Shown here in pieces: positions 56,109-64,000 of a DNA stretch of 64,000 nt. Position 1 is the stretch's first letter, and each line of letters begins with the position of its first letter. Position numbers and translations under genes: made by a program. The DNA comes from Pteria penguin (lineage: Eukaryota; Mollusca; Bivalvia; Pterioida; Pteriidae): NCBI GenBank assembly GCA_035048485.1, contig CM068583.1:19009341-19073340 (forward strand), in the 5' to 3' direction. The notes below the pieces were generated by a model. It was not told the DNA's origin, did no database searches, and saw only the letters and a list, made by a program, of their open reading frames with translations.

Positions 56109-58082
56109 GTAAGATATGTAGAAATCTAGACGATTGTTCGATCGTTCGTTTTTATTTAAAATCGTTGATGGTGGTTTGCCGATATTTTTTCTTTTTTTTA
56201 TGTATAAAGAGTGTATATATTTTTCCATTTCCATTTACTCCAGTTTCAAGATGCGAAGATTAAAACCATTTTACAAGAAATATTTATATGACTTGATGTT
56301 AACTGCAAGCTATGTAGTTTTTTTTTTCTTATGGGATGCACTGTTCTAGAGCAGCATGAGGCGCATCAACTCGCTGACGACAACAATGCGCGGTGTGATA
56401 AGCAATTAAAGGAGCGCACTAACGGAATAGATTTTCAAGGAGATGGACGCCATTCTCACAACATACCGCACCCTAATAATGGATAATGGCTTATCAGGTT
56501 CAGGTTCCTTTGAGACTGCTTAAATATTAAAGCTGGTCTTTCACCATAAAAAGCCGATTTCTATTATTTTAGGTCGACCTCGCTCCCGGATACTTTATGA
56601 ATACTAAATGAAAGTCTGACCCAAATGATCTCGTTCACCATAAAAGAGAAATGTCCAACTGACAAACCGTGACGTATGACTGGCTGCTGCCTGCACGGAC
56701 AATCAACATAGCTGTACAAAAAGTATGAAAACATTGTTTCCTCACTATGCACAGTTCATCGATATTTAGCATTGGCAGCACTAGACAAATTCATTTAATT
56801 ACATTTTTTATATTCATTGAATTACTTTACAATTTATTTATTTCATTCTTGACCGGTATTATACAATATTAATGCATGTTCCTATATAATGTAAACATGC
56901 ATATGTTTTTACTTTTCATAACACCACTGTGTATAAGAGAGGCAGGGAACTTCTTTTAGTTAATCCTTCCCCTCTTCTGGCCTAATACTTAAATCCCGTC
57001 CCCCATATTCTACCTGGGTGGCATTCGCCCAATTTCATTCTCCTGAAATATACACGTCTTCCCTTTATCCCCACCCTCTCCTCTGTCCCCTTCTCTCTTT
57101 CCCACCTCACTTTATAAGTAAACAGACATTCGATATTAGTATATAGTATTTCCACGGACGCTTTCTGGATTTCAGAGTGTTCGATTATACGTACTTTACA
57201 ATTTGTATGTTAAAAGAGACAGAAATGACGGAGAGAAGGAAAAAACTGCCTGTTCGCTAAACAATATATTTTTTCCATCTATTTTTTCTTCTTTTGGGGG
57301 GGGGGGAAGGGGTGGGGTGGGCTGGGAGTAGTGAATGGGTTAGAAGTTGCACACTATTTTGTATAATAATGCAAATGTGGATTCATGTGAAGTCGAATAG
57401 TTATAAACGAACAGCATTTTTATTATATCTAATTGATTTATGATTTTTAAACATGTCATTCTTTGTGCACCGGTCTAAAAGTCGGTCCGTCCATCTGTAT
57501 GTGCTTCCACAATTCCACAGCACCTGATTACTTACAATAGAATGTTGTAACAGTTACAAAAATTCAACAATAAGTATATCAACTAAGCGTCATCATGTGA
57601 CCCCGAGATAGGACATTGACAGTTATGCTTTATTTTGCCGCTGGGGCATTCGTGTTTCAAAAACGCAGGTTTTTTAGCCGAAAATTTTACTAGTACTTGC
57701 ATTTGTTTTAACAACGAATTAAGTCGTCAATAATAACACATATAGTCACAAATGTGTCATACACTTTTATGTTTCCGTGCTATTATTGATGAAAAATGAA
57801 AAAATATGAAATGTATGCACAACCACTGTAATTGCTCGAGATAAAACTTTTAAGATCTATGTTGTTTATTTCTGTATGAATTACATTGATCGGTGACGTC
57901 ATAACGCCCCATATTTGATCCACTTTTCAGCACAGACTGAAGAATACTACCGGAAATGGGGTCGATCTAGCACAAGGCGACCGCTTACTTTTGACGTCAC
58001 GCTGCTCCATCATGTTCTTTACCTTTTATGTTTAGAACAAAATAATATAGGCATTGATTTAAAAGTTAATTAACGAGAAAAA
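56109..58082. other. Long non-coding stretch
   Basis: No gene recognised. A G-run and GGGGTGGGGTGGGC lie at 57,295-57,325. TGACGTCA palindromes (CRE-like) lie at about 57,894 and 57,993, but with no gene nearby their meaning is unclear. Confidence 0.45.
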
Positions 58083-58241
58083 GAATCAAGAATCGCCTCT
58101 CGTCTTAGATCGAAAGATATCAGTCTCGGGCGACATACTTCGACATCCCAATAGCGGCTAACGCCTCGGTTGCGGTTATGTCGAATTATGTCACCCTCGA
58201 CTGATGTCTTTCGACCTAGGACTCAAGGTGATTCTAGATTC
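58083..58241. repeat. Palindrome 1 (about 64-bp arms, 31-bp loop)
   Basis: Left arm 58,083-58,146 contains ATCGAAAGATATCAGTCTCG. Right arm 58,178-58,241 in reverse complement reads GTCGAAAGACATCAGTCGAG. Both continue to GACATA.TTCGACAT. The loop contains GCGGCTAACGCC. Confidence 0.85.
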
Positions 58242-58474
58242 TCATAGTCTGGCAGACTTTTGATTGTTATGCTTATGATGTCATAATGTTCAATATTTCA
58301 AATCTTGCGTGACATCTCAAAGTGGTATTTTGCGCTAAAGTGCTTGACATTCGACGAAAGTCGTTTCGAAAGCTGTTTCTTTCAATTTATAACTTCCCTC
58401 CGGAATAATTTACTGATGTGGTTAATAAATAGGAAATGGAAGTTTCCAGTATGATATTTTGAAAGCGCATAGAT

Positions 58475-58633
58475 ATAGAAAAGTGCCTTATTTTGTGTTT
58501 TCATGCAGGAATGAATTACAATGTCTGATGCATTTATGGGATATAATGCGCTAACTCGCATTATATCTAATAAATACATTAGCCATTGCGATTCATTCCT
58601 GCATGAAAACACAAAATAAGACACTTATTCTAT
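58475..58633. repeat. Palindrome 2 (about 79-bp arms, no loop)
   Basis: The outer 43 bases are almost perfect (left CTTATTTTGTGTTTTCATGC against the right end's reverse complement, the same 20 bases). The inner part stays similar (ATTTAT..GATATAATGCG) up to the centre at about 58,554. It could fold into one long hairpin. No ORF. Confidence 0.9.
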
Positions 58634-58971
58634 AAATAAAATAGAGGCCAGCTTTATGTCAATCTGATAAAACCATATCTGTAATCTGCTACTCTATTTG
58701 TCCTTTTGCAGATAAATATCTGGCGAAACCCCGTAAAGGGTCATGTTCTGGTCTCACTCCATCAAGGGGGTTCACATATGCTCTTAAAGTAGACATTTTT
58801 CGTTGTTTTCTATTTGGTTTTCATTTTCACTGATTTTGTATGTCATTTGGTTTCATGATTTTCGGACTTATGGTTTGGATTTATTCATCATTCAAGAGAG
58901 CGCATCTTCTGCTTCATACCTCGATGTACTGCTATCAATTAGTGACGATGGTTTATTAGTAACCTCTCTAA

Positions 58972-59273
58972 GACAAACGTGACGATTTCAATTCCATTAT
59001 TACCAACTTCCCTTTTCTGAATAGCAACATACCTTCCTCTCCCGCATATGCCGATTTATTTCACAACGCTATGACAGGGCATGCTCTAAATACGAAAATT
59101 TCGTCCTGAGAGCGAGGCTTCTTGCCACGAAACTACTCTCACAAGGATATATTGAGGAACGTTTAAAATTGTCACTGAGGAAGATCTATGGTCGTTATAG
59201 GGATCTATTGCAATTTCAGATTCCTCTGTCAAGAATGTTAACCGATATTTTGGGACCTGACCATACAAAATAA
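58972..59273 (+). pseudogene. RT-element ORF C-terminus with frameshift
   Basis: First part DKRDDFNSIITNFPFLNSN and SPAYA. After a frameshift near 59,050 it reads RACSKYENFVLRARLLATKL, SQGYIEERLKLSLRKIYGRY and ILGPDHTK, then TAA. Same family as 23,682-23,996. Confidence 0.7.
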
Positions 59274-60489
59274 CCATCTTAACTTTTTGACTGTACTTGA
59301 TTTGACATAATACGTATATACATGTATATACAATATTTCCCGGTAGGGGATTCAAATAAGTGTTTGGGAAGTCATTAAAATTAGATATGATGACAGTCAA
59401 AATAGACTTTTCATAATTTCAATAATGAATTTCCCTTATTAACAGTTTAATTTTTCCACAGAGGATAAATTCAGTCAGCATTTCTCAAAAATCTGTGAAC
59501 AGAGTGGCGTTAAAATGATTAGTGATCTAGTGATTTCGTTTACCGCTGTGAAAGATTGTGCAATTTTTATTGAAATGCTGAAGTGAACAAAGTATTTCCA
59601 TCTTTTGAAATGAAAGCAGTTTGCAGTTGCTTAAGGTTTGAAAGTTATTCCAGCTGAACCCATGAATATCGCTTTATTCTTGACATCGTTTTTAGATAGT
59701 AGTTTATCTTATACTGTAATTTCAGTTGTGAAATATTCTCTAAAATTCGTTTACTCCTTACATGGATATGCACAGATCCAACAGAAAACCCGTTTATCAA
59801 TAATCTCGTTGAATGATCCAAACAACCAGTATGTAAAAAGGATTATGGTCACTCGTGATCATTTGATATCTTTGTGTTCACGGTACCAGAACAATACCGT
59901 TCTTGTTGTTGTAAGAGATTAATGCATGATTTTACTGCTTTTGTGGCTTTTCTGCGTTTTGATCAACTTTGCAATTGCTTTGCAATGACATTTCAGTTTT
60001 TGAAGATTATTTTTCTATTAGAACTAAGAAGAGTAAGACGGATCAGCATAGTTTAGGCAATGAGATTTTGTTTCAAAAGGTAATTCTACGTTACTTTGCC
60101 ATTGCTTGCACTGGTAAAATTCGCGGATGTCTTTTTCTTTTTAGATCATTCTAAAACTTATCTACAAAATTGAAATGTGCATATGGTGCACAAAATTAGA
60201 AGGTAAATATGTTTTATATTTATAATAACCAACAGGCCGGTGTCACTGCTGATGGACGGATAGTCCTCGAGGGCATCATAAGTCTAGGTTTCAGTGCTTT
60301 TGTACTGACCTGTGATATATACTTAAAATGTTCCGTCATGAAATTATGCAAATCACTCTAAAACTAAGGAGTATCTCCCTTATGCATAGATCTGTCCTTA
60401 GATTCATTCTTTGGTTCATTTTTTCGGTCATTTTGGTTTTAATACTGCTCTTCAAATATTTATAACTTATGTGAATTCCAATCAATCGG

Positions 60490-60548
60490 CCACGAGCATC
60501 ACTGAAGAGACATAATTTGTCGAAATGTGCATAAAATGCACAAAATTA
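60490..60548 (+). ncRNA. Hammerhead-ribozyme-like relic, better preserved
   Basis: CTGAAGA (fits CUGANGA), stem II GACA-taatt-TGTC, GAAA, then the perfect stem TGTGCAT-aaa-ATGCACA. Both conserved core strings are intact. The base after the last stem is A rather than U, so the A-U pair next to the cleavage site is missing and cleavage is unlikely. Function is inferred from motif order only. Confidence 0.55.
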
Positions 60549-61313
60549 GAAGGTATATATGTTTTATATTTACTTTACAGCTATAGGTTTTTTACTTTTT
60601 GTATATCATTATTCTATAACTATATATATATACTATATACTATAATTTGTATATCAATGTGTCTTACATAGGGTACCCGATCTTTTGAAATTTCTAGCAC
60701 GGGCGTCGAGCAGTTGCATATCAGTGTTAATATTTATGTATGGATATGGAATGATAGAGAGAATGAAATATTCGATAGTAAAAGCCTTACTGAACACAAG
60801 CACGTTTTAGGAATTTTATCTTGTTTATAGGATTTGTTGCTAACTTTTGAATGTGATTTTGAATGTTTAGAATTCTTATTATATCAGTTTTCGTTTTGAA
60901 GAAGTAATTAGTATAAAGTGATGTCAGGACTGTCGCATGAGTTGGTCGAGATGGCCTGACAATAGTGCGAAATTACATTGCCACAGACACAGGTTTCCGC
61001 GGTATCTTCGGCATTTAGGTTATATTTTTTTCGCGGTTTTTCCCGGGCGGTCATGTTCATTTTGTATGTTCTATATATATTTTCAAGTAGTTTGACAATC
61101 TGTGATTTGTATTTTCATATTCCTGTAAATTATTTCGAATGAACACATGCTATAAACATGTCATTATGCTGTAAACAAATAAATAAATAAAACATTTATG
61201 ACTGCTCTAGCGCGGGCCTTTGGCAATAAGTGTCAATATTTATGTATGGATATGGAAGAATGAAGAAGAAGTAGTTTTTCCAGTTGATAAAATTGTGTGC
61301 ATTTTTATCACAG

Positions 61314-61360
61314 GTTTTGCTCGATGTATTTCTAATCGGACGCCTAGACTGGATTCACAG
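61314..61360 (+). other. Possible 5'-untranslated exon of SDR gene 3
   Basis: Preceded by TTTTTATCACAG and followed by GTAACA. It contains a 30-base string, including TCGGACGCCTAGACTGG, identical to arm A at 13,034-13,063 although the surroundings have diverged. It lies 2.4 kb before the acceptor at 63,724. An internal untranslated exon fits; a conserved repeat fragment is the alternative. Confidence 0.4.
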
Positions 61361-62299
61361 GTAACACACATATGTATATGTAGTATACTAATATTTCTTT
61401 CTTTTGTTGATAATATTTAATTTTATTAAACATTTACTTGCACACTTGTGTATTATATTCTCTGCATGTATTCTCTCTGTGTGAAATCTTCTCAATATAG
61501 ACATATTTAATGTAACACATAAAACACTATACCATTAGCTTAACTCAGTTGTCACCAAAAACGTACATCTACATTTCAAATTGAGAGCTCTTTCAAGAAC
61601 TGATAATTGAACAGCAACAGGATTTTATTGTTCCTATATAATATTTATTATCATACTTTATGTGGTTTGTAGATATTTGGCCATGACTGCATTAATAAAG
61701 GAGCCAAGACCCAAATTAGATCTTGCGAGCATCCAAATGAAATTATAGAAAAGTGAAATTAAAATTATATTTAGATGCTACAAATGAACCCTGTGATCAG
61801 CGATTCAATATGACATTCAAATTATAGTTAAATGTTTTCCAAAGTGAACACTCGTTGCGAATTATCACCCTATTTTTAAATATTTTGGCTTAGTACACAA
61901 AAACGTGTTATAAAATGTGAGTTATATAAATACAAAGTTATCACATCTTGATAAAATAGAGTTGTTTCGCGTTAATAAATTGATTTAATTTGTTGTAATA
62001 AATTTAATTATTATATTTTGTACACAATGGGGTTCATTCTCAAACTCTAAGGCGATCCAGACCAGTGATTTTGTATGGTATATACCTCTCGGAAATTTTT
62101 CCACAGTTTCTAAGTATATTCTTTTTTTTCTTTTGTTTTACTACGGTTATTGCCTTCAGTGATAAATTAAGAATATTTTTTCTATGTAGCCTTCTTCTGT
62201 GCTATGTGTATTACAAGAGGAGCACGGGTAACTTATGTTGATGTCGCCTAACATATTTTGATATTAGCATATACTTCCATAGTGCTCTTCGTGTGTTAA
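61361..62299. other. AT-rich stretch, partly matching the arm A/B flank
   Basis: 61,361-61,490 follows arm A 13,064-13,200 at reduced identity (TTTACTTG.ACACTTGTGTATTAT). The remainder shows nothing recognisable. Confidence 0.5.
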
Positions 62300-62625
62300 A
62301 ATTTTTATGACCTCTCGTTTTGAGAAACCTTTTGATCATTGTTCTCTGTATGGAGGGTTACTTATAAATTTTTTAATGCGTGTCCTTTAATTGTGTCGCT
62401 TTTACGGTGAGTGTGAAGGTGGGCGTCCGTAAGCCGGGTAGCCACACCTGTTGAGTGAAATTTGTTGTTTTAATCAACCGTCCTTATTCGGTATTGCAGC
62501 TGCAGTACAATCAAATATGTTTTTATGTCACAGTGTTTTTACTATTGTCATGTTTATGTCCTTCGTGATTTGTGTCATACAGCTGTGTCAGACGTCTTCT
62601 GTTTTCTCTTTCTGATATTCATGTA
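62300..62625 (+). mobile_element. Penelope-like tail, divergent copy 4
   Basis: ATTTTTATGACCTCTCGTTT, 'ATGGAGGGTTACTTATAAAT', GGTGAGTGTGAAGGTGGGCG and CTGCAGTACAATCAAATATG align with the tails of copies 1 and 2 but with many changes, so it belongs to an older subfamily. Confidence 0.7.
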
Positions 62626-62636
62626 TTTACAATATT

Positions 62637-62889
62637 ATTAGTGGCCTAGTGGTATCGTGCTCGCCTCCTGATTAGTAGACCGGGGTTCGAGTACCTCTCT
62701 GGTCATTTTTCGGATGAGACAGAAACCGATGCCACATGTGGTATGGATGGCACTTTAAGATCTTTCACTGCTTCGGGTGTGTCCGTTGCAAAGGTCAAAA
62801 TTTGTTTTCCCCGCATCGGGCAGATGCCGTCACCATATACGTGAAATGCTCGTGGTGTGACGTTAAACAAAAATCAATCAATCAATAAA
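62637..62889 (+). mobile_element. Long tRNA-SINE (second family)
   Basis: Head GTGGCCTAGTGGTATCGTGC, B box GGTTCGAGTAC, centre TCCGTTGCAAAGGTCAAAAT, end GAAATGCTCGTGGTGTGACG and a CAATCAATCAATAAAT tail. Plus-strand version of 39,519-39,775. Confidence 0.85.
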
Positions 62890-63249
62890 TGTATGTCCTT
62901 TGGATTCATGATTTGTATTATCGCTTGCGAGATCTCTTCTCTTTAAAGAATGGGGCACTATATTAAACTCAAGGCGTGCGCGTACAGCTGGTGAACACTA
63001 TTCGTTTTAAAATATTTTGAACACGAATGAAGGGAAATAAACGATTATTTTGTAGAACTGAGAATGAGGTAAGGTAGTGGAGGTTGACTGAAGTAGAAAT
63101 CAAAACTGAAAGTATGGCGCTGTAGTAGTCTTTAGTTGTTATAATAGAGGCTTATAGGTTGTCAAAATGCGCATATGGTCAGGCACTTAACCTATGTACG
63201 TATAAATATTCTGATATTTTTATCCCACATCCCACGTGACGTCCACCAG
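62890..63249. other. Non-coding stretch before gene 3
   Basis: TTTTGAACACGAATGAAGGG at about 63,013 resembles arm A 13,249. 'GTTGTCAAAATGCGCATATG' at about 63,158 is a badly decayed hammerhead-like end. No gene. Confidence 0.45.
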
Positions 63250-63724
63250 GAGTTGCTATGAAGAAACAAGAGAATGTGACATATGATATTTTATACAGAA
63301 TCCTGATATGATTAGGGTGAAACATATACTTTGTCACTTCCTCTCTAAATTCCTTTACATCGTGATATAATCGGTAGACCGTATCTCACAAACCTCATAA
63401 GTATCCGACTATGAATCAACCATTGATATAGAACTTACGCAAAAACAAAATCAGAAGAAAATTCCAATTTTCGGATCAATAAACTTGACAATGTTTTTAT
63501 CAAAGGCTTTATGTCCTATTGGGAAATACATGGTGATAAGCATTTATCATATGTCGTATTTTTGTAAAAGTTTTACCACATTATTGATATACGTACATAT
63601 ACACATGCCACCTTACAACTAAAATATTGCGTATTCCTATACATGCAACTATACAAATAACCCATCAGTAGAAAAGCGAACGAAACAGCACTGAAATTAA
63701 ATGGAACAATAAATATTTTCACAG
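63250..63724 (+). promoter_or_regulatory. Upstream block of SDR gene 3 shared with gene 2
   Basis: Alignable with 48,336-48,785: GAAACAAGAGAATGTGACAT, TAGGGTGAAACATATACTTT, GATATACGTACATATACACA, ending TTTTCACAG before GGAAACATG. Probably the 3' part of a 5'-UTR intron. Confidence 0.55.
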
Positions 63725-63730
63725 GGAAAC

Positions 63731-64000
63731 ATGTTGGAATATCTTGTACTCGGACTGATACTTTTCTTCACACTGCGGTATTATTTGCAAACGTTAATGA
63801 TAGACCACTATGAAGGACGTCACGTGATGATCACCGGTTGCGACTCTGGTTTCGGTTTCATGTTGGCAAAGAAATTAGATTCGCTTGGATTCACGGTGTA
63901 TGCAGGATGCTTGACAGAGAAAGGTGGAAAAAAACTGAAAAGTGAAGTGTCAGACAGAGTACAAATTGTCCCATTAGACGTCACCAGCACAAAAAGTATT
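63731..64000 (+). CDS. SDR gene 3: SDR9C-like dehydrogenase, exon 1 (runs off the window)
   Basis: Starts ATGTTGGAATATCTTG and stays open for exactly 90 codons to the window end. Hydrophobic anchor at residues 3-20, then DHYEGRHVMITGCDSGFG with the TGxxxGxG cofactor loop at 35-42, LTEKGGKKLKSEVSDR and DVTSTKSI. It is closer to gene 2 than to gene 1 (shared YEGRHVMITG and IVPLDVTSTKSI, and the shared upstream block). Catalytic exons lie outside the window, so integrity is unknown. Confidence 0.88.
   Translation, partial: MLEYLVLGLILFFTLRYYLQTLMIDHYEGRHVMITGCDSGFGFMLAKKLDSLGFTVYAGCLTEKGGKKLKSEVSDRVQIVPLDVTSTKSI

Larger units (their letters stand above)
58735..60575 (+). mobile_element. Penelope-like element, second family, copy 2 (rearranged)
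   Basis: Parts: a tail-type stretch 58,735-58,895 (CTCACTCCATCAAGGGGGTT, TTTTGTATGTCATTTGG), an RT C-terminal relic 58,972-59,273, a partial hammerhead-like end at about 60,172-60,215, and a further tail with a hammerhead-like end at 60,490-60,548. The order and duplication of tails suggest a head-to-tail or nested insertion. Confidence 0.6.

Noticed and set aside
57880..58010. CRE (TGACGTCA) promoter
   Set aside because: Two CRE-like palindromes occur, but with no TATA box, ORF or exon nearby; chance is as likely.
1..64000. CRISPR arrays, bacterial operons, ribosome binding sites
   Set aside because: Introns, SINEs and Pol II-type genes show this is animal nuclear DNA. The only short tandem repeat (20,039) has no spacers.

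Overview
This is eukaryotic nuclear DNA. It is AT-rich, its genes have introns, and much of it is transposable-element debris. The repeat families point to a marine bivalve mollusc, probably oyster-like: tRNA-derived SINEs with CAATCAACCAACC tails, Penelope-like retroelement fragments with hammerhead-like tails, repeats beginning GCTCACCTGAG, GCATAT-type hairpin repeats, and P-element-like and PIF1-like remnants. The species is inferred from these families, not read directly.

The only convincing host genes form a plus-strand tandem array of short-chain dehydrogenase/reductases (SDR9C-like: retinol dehydrogenase / 17-beta-HSD6 / DHRS9 type). Two genes are complete, each with four coding exons of identical lengths (316, 259, 164 and 221 nt) and a 319-residue product: gene 1 (22,326-28,028) and gene 2 (48,793-52,822). 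A third runs off the right edge (exon 1, 63,731-64,000). A fourth enters from the left edge (exons 3 and 4, 799-2,677). Relics lie between them: an intact orphan exon 4 (13,751-13,971), a truncated exon 1 (15,352-15,479) and a decayed exon 2 (55,925-56,108). This is a birth-and-death cluster.

The array's structure is dominated by a segmental duplication. Positions 1-13,402 (arm A) and 25,336-36,246 (arm B) are near-identical direct copies interrupted by copy-specific insertions. Several insertions have visible empty sites in the other arm: a SINE with a 13-bp target duplication, a 177-bp MITE with a 5-bp target duplication, a 2.6-kb element, and a 1.1-kb retroelement tail. The duplication runs from SDR intron 2 past exon 4 to a short conserved 'leader-like' block. 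A divergent copy of that block lies 2.4 kb upstream of gene 3, so it may be a 5'-untranslated exon.

Between genes 1 and 2, a block of about 11.5 kb (36,820-48,335) is bounded by inverted arms of about 0.5-0.6 kb. Each arm carries the same divergent pair of short ORFs. Inside are a broken P-element-like transposase (40,310-41,640, plus strand), two separated pieces of a PIF1-like helicase (minus strand) and several nested repeats. Its right arm ends about 450 bp upstream of gene 2 exon 1. This is the least explained structure in the window.

The rest is retroelement fragments (3.9-5.0, 17.0-18.4, 23.7-24.6, 46.7, 58.7-60.6 and 62.3 kb), SINEs, MITEs, two palindromes near 58 kb, microsatellites, and AT-rich sequence in which no gene could be recognised.
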